Below, in pieces: positions 42,371-51,126 of a stretch of 58,213 nt of DNA. The stretch spans positions 1 to 58,213 of the forward strand of contig JAZDJP010000133.1 of the NCBI GenBank assembly GCA_043803805.1. The letters are read 5' to 3'. The translations under genes and the position numbers were made by a program. Position 1 is the first letter of the stretch. Each line of letters opens with the position of its first letter. Source of the stretch: JAZDJP01 sp043803805 (GTDB lineage: Bacteria > Planctomycetota > JAZDJP01). The notes beneath the pieces are model-generated. The model saw only the letters and a list, made by a program, of their open reading frames with translations, did not search any database and was not told where the DNA came from.

Positions 42371-42460
42371 TTCCGTGTTTCCGCGGTCCTTCCGTGTTTC
42401 CGTGGTGTAATTTTTCCACGATTCGCATCATGACGTCATGACCGCATGACCTCATGACGG
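42371..42460. repeat. Two octad arrays between the repeat protein and the TonB receptor
   Basis: First array 42371-42402, four 8-base units with TTCCG-type cores (TTCCGTGT, TTCCGCGG, TCCTTCCG, TGTTTCCG). Second array 42429-42460, four units CATGACGT, CATGACCG, CATGACCT, CATGACGG, with the first six bases invariant. The latter ends four bases before the TonB receptor stop codon. Confidence 0.75.
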
Positions 42461-42463
42461 CCT

Positions 42464-44506
42464 TCAAAACCCTGCCGTCACCCCCACCCCCACCGTCAGA
42501 GGATCCCCCGCCTGCCCCACCACGGACGGCACCGGCGCGAGTTGGCCGGTCGGGAAGGCGACGACCGCGTAATCCGTGTCGAGAAGGTTCCGCACCCAGG
42601 CCTCCACGCGCACAACACCGTGGGTGATGCCGGCGCGAATGTTGACCACCGCGTGAGGATCCTCCCAAAGCGTATTGGCGGTGTCCCAGTAGAAGCCCGA
42701 TGTGCCTTGCGCCTCCGCGCGGGAGAACCACCGCGTTTTCCCCGCGAGCGGCCCCTCGTACCCGGCCGCGAGATTCCCGTTCCAACGGGGCGCCACCGAC
42801 AAATCCTTTCCATCGGTCGCACCGGCGGTGAACCGGGCGTCGGCGAGACCAATCCCCGCGGAGAATTTCCACCCCCGGGCCGGCCGTAGCGCAGCCTCCA
42901 CCTCGAACCCCGTGCTTTCCGATTCGGCGGCGTTTTTCAGCACGGACCGCACCGGCGGAACGAATTCGATGACCTGCTGATCCTTCCACAGGATGTGAAA
43001 CACCGACGCCCCCACCGTGCACCGGCGGTCGAGGCACTCCGCCCGCGCACCGATCTCGAAATTCCAGGTGTATTCCGGGTCGTATCGCGCGTCCGCGGCG
43101 CTCGTCGCCTGGCTGTTGAACCCGCCGCTCTTGAATCCCCGCGACGCGCCGGCAAACGCGAGAAGCGTCTCCCGCGGCTGCCACGAAACACTCGCGCGCG
43201 GACTGATCTGATCGAAGTCACGCCGGTCCGCCAGGGCGAACGGGGACGCCATCGCGTCCGTTCCCAACATGTCAGAGTCCTTGCGTTCATGGTCCCACCG
43301 CGCGCCCGCCGCGACCGTCCACCGGGGCATAAACTCATGGGACACTTGGCCGAACAGCGCCGTTCCGGTCGTCGTTATTTTGGAACTCGAATCCGGCGGG
43401 ATCGTCACCCCCGCGAAAGCGGTCCCGGTGTCCTCCCGGGTGATGTCCTTGAAATAAAACGCCCCGGCCTGCCACGCCGGCCCCCGCGCCCCATTCGCCG
43501 AGGAAACACGAAGCTCCTCGGTCACCTGACTCTGGCGCTCGCGGAAAGACCCGATGGACGCGAGCCACTGGGTGAAGTCCACGTCCGCCGCGGCGTCGTA
43601 GGACCAGTCGCGCCAGGCGGTGACCGACGTGACATTCACCGCGCCTCCCCGGCGCTTCACGGAGAGCGACGCCCCGCCGAGGTCGCGGTCCTGAAACCCG
43701 TTGTCGTCGAGATTCGCGTGATGGGGACGCGACCGCACATCCGCGAGGTCCGCGAAAGGGAACCCCCCGTCGCGGTCCGCCTGGATGTCCCCCGCCAGCG
43801 ACACCGCCCAATCCCCCCGCGCCCAAGCAAGCGTTCCCCGTCCCGCCGACGATTTCCGCTCGTCCACCGTGCCACCGAGAAAATCGTTCTTCGTGAAACC
43901 GTCGCCAACCGTCCACAATCCCGTGATCCCCGCCGCCCACCCGCCGCCGAGCGGGCCGCGATGGGTCGCCCGCACGAGCCGGCTGTCCGCACTTCCATAT
44001 TCGATTGTCGCCGCGCTGGCGCGTTCCGCCGGCGGACGCGTCACCACGTTCACCACCCCGGCCATGGTGTTCCGGCCGTAGAGCGCCCCCTGCGGACCGC
44101 GGAGAACCTCGATTCGGTCAATGTCGAACAGCAGATTATCAAAACCGCCATAATGGAGATATGGCACATCATCCACGTAGAGCCCCACCGCGCTGTCGGC
44201 CGAACGGGAACTCCCCACCCCGCGCATGTGAATCTGGGTGTTGCGGCGGGATCCGTATTCGATGACCTGGAAATTCGGGGCGAACGCCGCGGCGCGGGCG
44301 AAGGAATTCGCGCCGGCGTCATCCAGCGCCGTCCCCGGAATCACCGTGACACTCGCCGGGACGTCCGCGAGGGGTTCCTCCGTCCGGCGCGCCGTAACCA
44401 CGATCGGAGCAACGGCATCCTCCCCGGCGGCGGTTTCAGTTGAGGCAAGACCAATCAACATTACGACAACGAATGTCGGCGCCCATCGTGAGGGATTCAG
44501 CGTCAT
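42464..44506 (-). CDS. TonB-dependent outer-membrane receptor
   Basis: 680 residues. A signal peptide (FVVVMLIGLASTETAAG) is followed by a TonB-box-like APIVVTARR, a plug domain with YVDDVPYLHYGGFDNLLFDI and DRIEVLRGPQGALYGRNTMA, then a long beta-barrel with alternating aromatic strands, ending in LTVGVGVTAGF with a terminal Phe as in outer-membrane barrels. This receptor type takes up siderophores, cobalamin or small glycans; the plug is of the class common in Proteobacteria and I cannot name the ligand. The ATG at 44506 has an AGGAG SD and overlaps the stop of the preceding small membrane gene. The only transport partner nearby is Nramp, so metal uptake is a fair guess. Confidence 0.9.
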   Translation of the reverse strand: MTLNPSRWAPTFVVVMLIGLASTETAAGEDAVAPIVVTARRTEEPLADVPASVTVIPGTALDDAGANSFARAAAFAPNFQVIEYGSRRNTQIHMRGVGSSRSADSAVGLYVDDVPYLHYGGFDNLLFDIDRIEVLRGPQGALYGRNTMAGVVNVVTRPPAERASAATIEYGSADSRLVRATHRGPLGGGWAAGITGLWTVGDGFTKNDFLGGTVDERKSSAGRGTLAWARGDWAVSLAGDIQADRDGGFPFADLADVRSRPHHANLDDNGFQDRDLGGASLSVKRRGGAVNVTSVTAWRDWSYDAAADVDFTQWLASIGSFRERQSQVTEELRVSSANGARGPAWQAGAFYFKDITREDTGTAFAGVTIPPDSSSKITTTGTALFGQVSHEFMPRWTVAAGARWDHERKDSDMLGTDAMASPFALADRRDFDQISPRASVSWQPRETLLAFAGASRGFKSGGFNSQATSAADARYDPEYTWNFEIGARAECLDRRCTVGASVFHILWKDQQVIEFVPPVRSVLKNAAESESTGFEVEAALRPARGWKFSAGIGLADARFTAGATDGKDLSVAPRWNGNLAAGYEGPLAGKTRWFSRAEAQGTSGFYWDTANTLWEDPHAVVNIRAGITHGVVRVEAWVRNLLDTDYAVVAFPTGQLAPVPSVVGQAGDPLTVGVGVTAGF

Positions 44507-44937
44507 CCGACGGCTCTCCTTCGTTGAATCCAACGAATAAGCACTGCGATAAGGACGGCGAGGATGAAAATTATCAAATCCGGCGCCAAAACAAACCCAA
44601 GTTTCCGATCCCGGATCCACGAATAGAGAAACGGAATATAGACAAAAACACTCACAACAAGAACAGATAAAAAAATTGGCAGGAACCGAAAACGCAAGAG
44701 ATCCTTACAGTACAACACAAAAAGTATCCAACCATATGCAAAACCCCAAATTCCACCAAAACAAGCCCAAGCCAACGCATTTTCAATTTCCGTCCCGGGA
44801 CGAATAAGAAAATATGGCCTTCCAGCCAATACCAACAGCATTGAACCTACCGCCACCTCTTCAATCCCCAACACAACCCCGATCAGAACACCAGAGGCGA
44901 CTATGTGCCATCGTTGTTTTATTTCGCCATTCATCAT
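44503..44937 (-). CDS. Four-TM membrane protein, AT-rich, coupled to the TonB receptor
   Basis: 144 residues, TM segments around IVASGVLIGVVLGIEEVAVG, ALAWACFGGIWGFAYGWILF, LPIFLSVLVVSVFVYIPFLY and DLIIFILAVLIAVLIRWI, with a basic C terminus (RRRAVG). Its stop overlaps the receptor start (ATGA). The gene is noticeably more AT-rich than its surroundings, and its start codons (44937 and 44934) lie inside a heptad array. No family recognised. It may have arrived together with the array, or be an accessory of the receptor. Confidence 0.55.
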   Translation of the reverse strand: MMNGEIKQRWHIVASGVLIGVVLGIEEVAVGSMLLVLAGRPYFLIRPGTEIENALAWACFGGIWGFAYGWILFVLYCKDLLRFRFLPIFLSVLVVSVFVYIPFLYSWIRDRKLGFVLAPDLIIFILAVLIAVLIRWIQRRRAVG

Positions 44938-44962
44938 TCATCCCTCATCATTCATCATCTCC
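44928..44962. repeat. Heptad array CATTCAT, 5 x 7 bases
   Basis: Units CATTCAT, CATTCAT, CCCTCAT, CATTCAT, CATCTCC run across the start codon of the gene ending at 44503 and reach the stop codon of the Gfo/Idh gene. Read on the minus strand they supply both possible ATG starts. Confidence 0.8.
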
Positions 44963-46221
44963 TACTCCCCCATCTCCACCACCCGCGACTCGTGCCGGGC
45001 GCGTTCGGCGGCGAAGACCATCTGATGGGTCTCCAGAGACACATCCGCCCCGGACAGGACAAGTTTGGGATTTCCCGCGGCCACCGCGGATACGAAACTC
45101 TGCATCAACCCGAAGTCCCCGCCCCCGTGCCCGCCGGAGATGCCGGCGTCCCCGGCCGCGGTGTCGATGACCTCCTTCCGGTCCGTGAGAAAATCGAACA
45201 CCTCGATTTTCGACCCGTCGCCGAAAAGAGACCCCTTCGTCCCGAAGATCCATGTCCGCCGCCCGCCCGCCTCCGTGAAGGCGGTCATGGTAAAGACGGC
45301 GCTGCGGCCGCCCTCGAAATCCATCGCCACCACCTGGTGATCCACGACGTCGTTATCGCATTCATACACGCAACGGCCGTAGGGCCCCTCCCGGAGGGCC
45401 TTTTCGACCCCCGACGGCGTCAGATCGGTGGTGATGGCGCTCACCGGCCATCCCGTGCGCCCCGCCCCGACAGGCCCCAGATAGATTTTCCGCGCCGAGT
45501 AGGGGCACTGCGGCTCGTGGGCGCAATCCAGGCACCGCATCGCCGCGCCGGCCCCCGCGGGCTTGTGATCCTTCCGGAAGTGGGCGAGATTTCCGAACGA
45601 TGAAATGCGCCGGCACCGCCGCCCTCCCATGATGTAATGGATCCAGTCGAGGTCGTGACAGCTCTTGGCCAGAAGCATCGGGCTCGAACGATCCTCCCGC
45701 CGCCAGTTTCCCCGAACGTACGAATGGGCCTGGTGCCAGTACCCCACCGGTTCGAGATGCTGAAGGCTGACAACATCACCGATGCGGCCGGCGTCCACAA
45801 GTTCCTTCACCTTGCGGGTGTAGGCCGTGTAACGCATGACATGGCAGACGGCGAGGATGACCCCCGCGGCCTTCGCCGCCGCAACAATGCGCCGGCAGTC
45901 CGCGACGTTCGGCGCCATGGGCTTTTCCAAAAGGATGTGATACCCTTTCCCCGCGAAGGCCACGGCCGGCCCCGCGTGGAGGCTGTCGTGCGTGGCCACG
46001 ATGGCGGCATCGGCGAATTTCGGACGCTCCGCCATCTCCTCCCACGCCCGGAAGATGTTCCCCGGCGGGATGCCGTGGCGCATCGCCATCCGCTCGCGGA
46101 AATGATCCCGCGGATCGGCCACTCCCACAATCCGGGCCTCCGCCGGAAACTTCGCGGCATAGCCGGCGTACGTGCTCCCGCGATCCCCCGCCCCGGCGAT
46201 GATGATCTTGACCGGATTCAT
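44962..46221 (-). CDS. Gfo/Idh/MocA-family oxidoreductase with a Cys cluster
   Basis: 419 residues. The Rossmann N terminus IIIAGAGDRGSTYAGYAAKF binds NAD(P); HILLEKPMAPNVADCRRIVA carries the family EKP catalytic-region motif; SCHDLDWIHYIMGG supplies His/Asp; and the C-terminal part is the beta-sheet substrate domain. Unusual is MRCLDCAHEPQCPYSARKIY, three Cys in twelve residues, suggesting a zinc or iron-sulfur site in a group of these proteins. The gene starts with a good AGGAGG SD. It should oxidise or reduce a sugar or inositol derivative; the substrate is unknown. The closest functional partner may be the DegT gene at 16172, but they are far apart. Confidence 0.85.
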   Translation of the reverse strand: MNPVKIIIAGAGDRGSTYAGYAAKFPAEARIVGVADPRDHFRERMAMRHGIPPGNIFRAWEEMAERPKFADAAIVATHDSLHAGPAVAFAGKGYHILLEKPMAPNVADCRRIVAAAKAAGVILAVCHVMRYTAYTRKVKELVDAGRIGDVVSLQHLEPVGYWHQAHSYVRGNWRREDRSSPMLLAKSCHDLDWIHYIMGGRRCRRISSFGNLAHFRKDHKPAGAGAAMRCLDCAHEPQCPYSARKIYLGPVGAGRTGWPVSAITTDLTPSGVEKALREGPYGRCVYECDNDVVDHQVVAMDFEGGRSAVFTMTAFTEAGGRRTWIFGTKGSLFGDGSKIEVFDFLTDRKEVIDTAAGDAGISGGHGGGDFGLMQSFVSAVAAGNPKLVLSGADVSLETHQMVFAAERARHESRVVEMGE

Positions 46222-46275
46222 CTCGTCCCTCCTGAAAAATCTCTCCGGCTCCGGCGTTTCAACACGCCTCCCATT

Positions 46276-48231
46276 CTACATCCTCTTCCGCCGGACATCC
46301 ACCGGCACGGCCATCACCGGGATGCGCAGACGATGGCGAACGCCCACCGACGGCGATCCCAGGAAGATGTCCTGGATAAGACGGTGGCCGTGGCCGCCGG
46401 TGACGAGAAGATCCAGGTTCTCCTCCTCCGCCAGGCGCACCAGAACATCCTCGGCCCGCCCGGCCCCAATGCGTGTGCGCGCCGGGATCCCCCCGGCCGA
46501 TATCCGCGCCGCCAAATCCATCAGGTAGGCCGCGTCGCCCCGCGCCTCCTCGTCGTGGACCGTATCCCCGATGAATTTCGCGGCGGCGCTTTCCACCGCG
46601 TGAAGAAGCACCACCTCCGCCCCGCTCGAACGGGCCAGAGGCAGGATGCCGTCGAGAATCTGCCCGTCGCGTTCGGGACGCACCTCGAGAGCCACCCCGA
46701 TCCGGCGATAAATTCCGGCCGGCGCCACCGGGACGGGCGCGGTCCCCGCCGGGGCCAGCGCCGGTTGCGCCACCGCAGGCGCGACCATCTCCCGGCGCGT
46801 GCCGGTGACCGCCTGGTAAGCCATCCACCCCAGAAGCGGCACGAGAATCCCCATCGCCGGAAGGAGCGCGAAACGGACCCACGCCGCGGCCGAGCCACCC
46901 GCCGCCAGTCCCTCCGCCGCGGTGTCGAACACCAGCTTCCCGTTCAACCCGAGAACGATCAGGGCTCCGGTCCAGGCGAGGATTTTCAGCCATCCGGGCG
47001 AGGCGAACGCCCCCATCTTCCGGGAGTTCCCCGTGAAATGAAGCAGGGGAATGAGGGCGAACGGCAATTGCAGGGAAAGAACGACCTGGGAGAGGATCAA
47101 AAGCGTATTCACCCCGGCGTCCCCCTGAAGCCAGATGATCCCCACCGCCGGAATGATGGCCAGGAGCCGCGTCACGAGCCGCCGCAGCCACGACGGCAAC
47201 CGCACGCCGATAAACCCCTCCATCACGATCTGCCCGGCGAACGTCCCGGTGATGGTCGAGGACTGCCCCGCGGCCAGGAGCGCCACCGCGAACACAAGCG
47301 GGGCCACCACCGTCCCGAGAAGAGGGGCCAGAAGTTGATGCGCATCCTCGATGGACGCCACCCCCGTGTTCCCCGTCGCGTGGAAGGCCACCGCCGCGAG
47401 AATCAAAATAGCGGCGTTCACGAAAAACGCCCCGTTCAGGGCGACGACGGAATCAATGAAATTGAATTTCGCCGCCTGGGCGAGCCCGGCCGGTGTCCGC
47501 TCCACGGCGCGCGACTGGACCAGCGCGGAATGCAGGTACAGATTATGGGGCATCACCGTTGCCCCAACGATGCCGATGGCTAGGTAAAGCGCCCCGCCGG
47601 GGAGGACGGGCACGAACCCCGCGGCCACCGCTCCGAGCGGCGGATTCGAGAAAATCATCTCGAGGGCGAAACATACCCCGATAGTCCCCACCAGCGTGAC
47701 AATCAGCGCCTCCATCCGGCGGATGCCGAACGACATCAGCGCCAGAAGCAACATCACGTCGAACGCCGTAATGAGCACGCCCCAGACCAGGGGAAGTCCG
47801 AACAGGAGATGCAGGGCGAGCGCCGATCCCAGAACCTCGGCGAGGTCGCACGCGACGATGGCGATTTCACAGAGAATCCAGAGCATCCAAGCGACCGGCC
47901 GGGGATAGTGGTCCCGGCAGGCCTGGGCGAGGTCACGCCCCGAGACGATCCCCAGGCGCGCCGCGAGCGTCTGGAAGAGAATCGCCATCAAATTCGAAAG
48001 GAGGATGACCCACAACAAACGATAACCGAACTGCGCCCCCGCGGCGATGTCCGTGGCCCAATTGCCCGGGTCCATGTAGCCCACGGACACCATGAAGGCC
48101 GGCCCGGAGAATGTGAGGAGACGCCGCCAGAACGAACCCTGCCGGATGACGGGCACCGAGCCGTGGACTTCCGAAAGGGATTTGCCCGACATCTCCACGA
48201 ATTCCGCCCCCTCCTCACCATCCCAACCCAT
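46276..48231 (-). CDS. Nramp divalent metal transporter fused to a universal stress protein domain
   Basis: 651 residues from the ATG at 48231 (48192 is an alternative; the earlier open frame would run into the UbiA gene). About eleven TM segments carry the two Nramp metal motifs, YMDPGNWATD (DPGN 54-57) and ATVMPHNLYLHS (Met227-His229), so Mn/Fe import is expected. After a Pro/Ala linker (ALAPAGTAPVPVAPAG) comes a C-terminal domain of about 140 residues with IGVALEVRPERDGQILDGIL and LDLLVTGGHGHRLIQDIFLG, a UspA fold whose GxxGHG-type loop could bind ATP. This fused form is seen in some bacteria and suggests nucleotide- or stress-controlled transport. Confidence 0.88.
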   Translation of the reverse strand: MGWDGEEGAEFVEMSGKSLSEVHGSVPVIRQGSFWRRLLTFSGPAFMVSVGYMDPGNWATDIAAGAQFGYRLLWVILLSNLMAILFQTLAARLGIVSGRDLAQACRDHYPRPVAWMLWILCEIAIVACDLAEVLGSALALHLLFGLPLVWGVLITAFDVMLLLALMSFGIRRMEALIVTLVGTIGVCFALEMIFSNPPLGAVAAGFVPVLPGGALYLAIGIVGATVMPHNLYLHSALVQSRAVERTPAGLAQAAKFNFIDSVVALNGAFFVNAAILILAAVAFHATGNTGVASIEDAHQLLAPLLGTVVAPLVFAVALLAAGQSSTITGTFAGQIVMEGFIGVRLPSWLRRLVTRLLAIIPAVGIIWLQGDAGVNTLLILSQVVLSLQLPFALIPLLHFTGNSRKMGAFASPGWLKILAWTGALIVLGLNGKLVFDTAAEGLAAGGSAAAWVRFALLPAMGILVPLLGWMAYQAVTGTRREMVAPAVAQPALAPAGTAPVPVAPAGIYRRIGVALEVRPERDGQILDGILPLARSSGAEVVLLHAVESAAAKFIGDTVHDEEARGDAAYLMDLAARISAGGIPARTRIGAGRAEDVLVRLAEEENLDLLVTGGHGHRLIQDIFLGSPSVGVRHRLRIPVMAVPVDVRRKRM

Positions 48232-48302
48232 TCTTCCGCGTCTTCGCCGGAGGCATCCTATATCAACCCGGATGGTTTTCAATGGCGGGCCGCCCGGAAG
48301 GC

Positions 48303-49196
48303 CTACCCCCACACCAGCCCCACCGCCACCAACGCCGGCGTGACGAGATTAAGGAAGACATTCATCCCGAGCGCGGGGGCGAGATGCGGGATGTCATCGG
48401 CGTGCCGGCGGGCGGCGATCGCCGCCGGGACGGCAAGAACGACCGTCACGAGCCCCAGAAGGCACAGCCGCGGCAGCGCCCCCGCCGCCACACCCAGAAC
48501 GATGGCGAGATACGCCCCGGCGAGGAACACGGAGTAAATCAGGCTGCTTCTCCGGCGTCCCATGACAATCGGGAAATTCCGCCGGCCCACCGTCCGGTCC
48601 GCCTCGACGTCGGGAAACTGGTTCAGCAGCAGCAGATCATTCACCAGGAAAAATGGAATGAACGATGCCGCAACCGCCGATGCGGAATACCGCCCCGTGA
48701 GGGCCACGTGCGCCCCGATCACCATGCAGGCGCCAAATCCCAGCCCCGGCGCGATCAGGCAAAACAGGGGGCGTTTCACCGCCCAGGGGGTGTAGGTCGC
48801 GACCACGAGAAGCCCCGCGATCCCCACCGGCAGAATTCCCCATCCCCGGACGCGGATGACCCACATGCCCACGAGCGCCGTGATGACGAACGCGACGATC
48901 GCCGTCCCAAGCGCCACCGGCGCCCATCGGGGGTTTTCGGGAAGGACCCCGCTCCCCCCGCTGAACGGCGTTTTCACCGTCCGGACGTCGAGGCCGCTCT
49001 TGAAATCAAAATACTCATTGAAGGCGTTTACGCTGATGTGGGCGGCCACCGCCCCGAGCACCACCAGCAGGGCGTCCGGAACCGCCACACTCCCCGCCTC
49101 ATGGACGGCACTCGCCACCCCCAGCAGGGCGCACACAGGCGCCAGGATGACAAACGGAAGGCGCATGGGGCCGAGGAGGAGACGCAGGAAAGACAT
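48303..49196 (-). CDS. UbiA-family prenyltransferase (MenA-like)
   Basis: 297 residues, about nine TM segments. The first Asp-rich motif is HISVNAFNEYFDFKSGLD (Asn60...Asp64, Asp70) and the second is LNQFPDVEADRTVGRRNFP. The family joins a prenyl diphosphate to an aromatic ring; sequence and length resemble 1,4-dihydroxy-2-naphthoate prenyltransferase (menaquinone pathway) most, though other aromatic acceptors are possible. No other men or ubi gene is adjacent. It is on the minus strand just upstream of the Nramp gene, with no clear SD. Confidence 0.8.
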   Translation of the reverse strand: MSFLRLLLGPMRLPFVILAPVCALLGVASAVHEAGSVAVPDALLVVLGAVAAHISVNAFNEYFDFKSGLDVRTVKTPFSGGSGVLPENPRWAPVALGTAIVAFVITALVGMWVIRVRGWGILPVGIAGLLVVATYTPWAVKRPLFCLIAPGLGFGACMVIGAHVALTGRYSASAVAASFIPFFLVNDLLLLNQFPDVEADRTVGRRNFPIVMGRRRSSLIYSVFLAGAYLAIVLGVAAGALPRLCLLGLVTVVLAVPAAIAARRHADDIPHLAPALGMNVFLNLVTPALVAVGLVWG

Positions 49197-49293
49197 GAGA
49201 TATCACATGAACTCAAACATCATCATTTCCACATGCCGGTGACGTGATCCATGAACCGTGCCCCAACTCAACACACCATCAACGAGTCGAACA

Positions 49294-49920
49294 TCAGACT
49301 TTCCTCAGTCTCCTGATCGTCTGCTCAAAACCAACCGCGAACTTCCCAAATCCCTTCGGACACCGCCCCGCAACGACATCCTTGCGAAGATGTGGCGCAA
49401 TGGCCCGAGCGCATTCCGTATTCCACGCGTCATATTCCAAAACCGGCGAGGCGCGTACAAAAAGATCCTCCAACGTCTTCTTTGGATCGGGATCCTTTTC
49501 CGGCGCTTTCGGCAATGGCGGTTCCGGATCCACCTTGAAAACGTGCTTGTTTACATTCCCGATGTCCCCCAACACCCATGCCTCGGTCTCTTGAATGGCC
49601 ACCGCATAAACCGCCGGGAACTCGTGCGCGCCTCGCAAAACGTCCTTGATCTGCCGTTGAACCTTCTCGGTCTTGCGCGAGTCAAGAACGACAACGAAAA
49701 AATCACAACCGATCCGTTGACGTTCACTGGCATCCTCATACAATTTGACCAGCATCTTCAGGTTCTTTTGAATTTCGCCATATCCGTTCGGCGGAAACGG
49801 CATCGGATAGTAATCCAATCCCCGTCGCTGATACTCGGGCAAGACTGACATCATTTGCTCCACCAGAGGCGGCAGGATCGCTTCGTCAATACCACCCTCG
49901 ATGAGAAGGCCAATCCTCAT
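49294..49920 (-). CDS. DUF4276 Toprim-like protein, partner of the AAA ATPase
   Basis: 208 residues. Features match DUF4276: an N-terminal strand with acidic GLLIEGGIDEAILPPLVE, the second acidic strand FFVVVLDSRKTEKVQRQI and AVAIQETEAWVLGD, the family's Glu-Ala-Trp-x-Leu signature. The fold is related to Toprim nuclease domains, the catalytic half of OLD-like and PARIS-type defence systems. Its ATG overlaps the ATPase stop by ATGA, so the two are made together. The acidic residues needed for a metal site are present, but I cannot confirm nuclease activity from the sequence. Confidence 0.7.
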   Translation of the reverse strand: MRIGLLIEGGIDEAILPPLVEQMMSVLPEYQRRGLDYYPMPFPPNGYGEIQKNLKMLVKLYEDASERQRIGCDFFVVVLDSRKTEKVQRQIKDVLRGAHEFPAVYAVAIQETEAWVLGDIGNVNKHVFKVDPEPPLPKAPEKDPDPKKTLEDLFVRASPVLEYDAWNTECARAIAPHLRKDVVAGRCPKGFGKFAVGFEQTIRRLRKV

Positions 49921-51116
49921 CGAGCGCCTCCGCCGAGAAGATTGGAGTACCAGAGATCGCCAAGGGAACGGTTCAACCCATCGGCGGCCGTCAACACTTG
50001 ATTCCGCTCAATCAACGGAATCACCCGGGGCACATCGTCGTAACGCCCCTTCTCGAAGATGTGCACCGATTCGGGTCGTTCGCTGAATTCATTGAGAACG
50101 TAGGGCGAATGACTGGTCATGAAGACCTGTACCTTGTTCGGTTCCCTGCGGTCAGCCAATGATTTCAGGTGGTCAATCACCTGTGCAAGCAGTTGTGGAT
50201 GCACCCCGTTCTCCGGCTCCTCCAACGTGATAATCCTCGGCGGGTTCGCAAAGTACTTGAGCGAGAAGACGGCCAGCATGCGCAAAAAACCATCGCTTGC
50301 CTGCTCGGCCGGATACTCAATCGTGTCCGAGCCGATCCGCTCTGTTATCGCAAGGTGATGCCACGCCCATCCCTGTTTCCCTGTGCTCTTGACCGCCTCC
50401 ACGCGCGGGAAGATCCTTTGAACCATGGCCAGCAGTTCTTTTGCCTTATCCGGCTCCTTCCGATTCAAGTATGCCCAGAAACCCGGCAACTGTTCACCCG
50501 AGGGACCCAGTCGTTCCGCCAGCCCTTGATGCGGTTTCCGCAGGTCGCTCGGATTCCACAACAGGAACGCCTGGAATCGCTCCAGATAGTTCTTAAAGCG
50601 AAGGACGGAATCAAAAGCCCCTCCGTTCTGTTTGAGTCCCTGCATGGCCGACGACGGCAACCGGTAGAGACTCTCCTTGCGATATTCTTTGGCCTTCTCG
50701 TCCCATATCTTGGTCTGCCTACCAGAACGGTCCACCAATAGAATCGGCTCCTTGCCCGGGGAGGTCATTCGCAACAATTCCTTACCAACACCAAAGTAGC
50801 GGCGCGGTTGTAATTCCACCTCGTATTCATAGACAGTTGGTTGTTCGCTCGACGCGTTGCGAAGGTGATATTCCGCCTTCCACGCCATCATGGCGCGCTG
50901 GCTCTTTTTGTGCGGCAGGTCGCGGTAGTCCCAACCCTTCTCATCCTTCAGGTAGTCGGAAATGGACGGCTTCAAAAGAGCGGGAAGCATTTCGATAGCC
51001 TGAAGAGCCGTGGATTTCCCGGACGAGTTCGGACCAACGAACAGGTTGATCGAGTCGAACTCGAACGACACCCCGTGAAGACTCTTGAAATTCTGTACCG
51101 TGAGTTTCTTGAGCAT
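49917..51116 (-). CDS. AAA/ABC-type ATPase of an OLD/PARIS-like pair
   Basis: 399 residues. Walker A is FVGPNSSGKSTALQAIEM (Lys34), the ABC-type signature is EYPAEQASDGFLRMLAVFSL, and Walker B is RIITLEEPENGVHPQLLAQV followed by FMTSHSPYVLNEFSERPE, as in AAA_15/AAA_21 ATPases of the SMC/ABC class. Its MLKKLTVQNFKSLHG opening is typical. In defence systems such an ATPase senses a phage trigger and releases a paired nuclease. It carries a near-perfect AGGAGGTGAG SD that overlaps the end of the small upstream gene, making a three-gene operon. Codon use is more AT-rich than flanking housekeeping genes, in line with horizontal transfer. Confidence 0.85.
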   Translation of the reverse strand: MLKKLTVQNFKSLHGVSFEFDSINLFVGPNSSGKSTALQAIEMLPALLKPSISDYLKDEKGWDYRDLPHKKSQRAMMAWKAEYHLRNASSEQPTVYEYEVELQPRRYFGVGKELLRMTSPGKEPILLVDRSGRQTKIWDEKAKEYRKESLYRLPSSAMQGLKQNGGAFDSVLRFKNYLERFQAFLLWNPSDLRKPHQGLAERLGPSGEQLPGFWAYLNRKEPDKAKELLAMVQRIFPRVEAVKSTGKQGWAWHHLAITERIGSDTIEYPAEQASDGFLRMLAVFSLKYFANPPRIITLEEPENGVHPQLLAQVIDHLKSLADRREPNKVQVFMTSHSPYVLNEFSERPESVHIFEKGRYDDVPRVIPLIERNQVLTAADGLNRSLGDLWYSNLLGGGAR

Positions 51117-51126
51117 AACTCACCTC

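Noticed and set aside
18925..42460. CRISPR array reading of the tandem repeats
   Set aside because: Units are 7-8 bases, degenerate and without spacers; no cas genes are present.
48232..48312. Longer start for the Nramp gene
   Set aside because: It overlaps the UbiA coding end and encodes no recognisable sequence.
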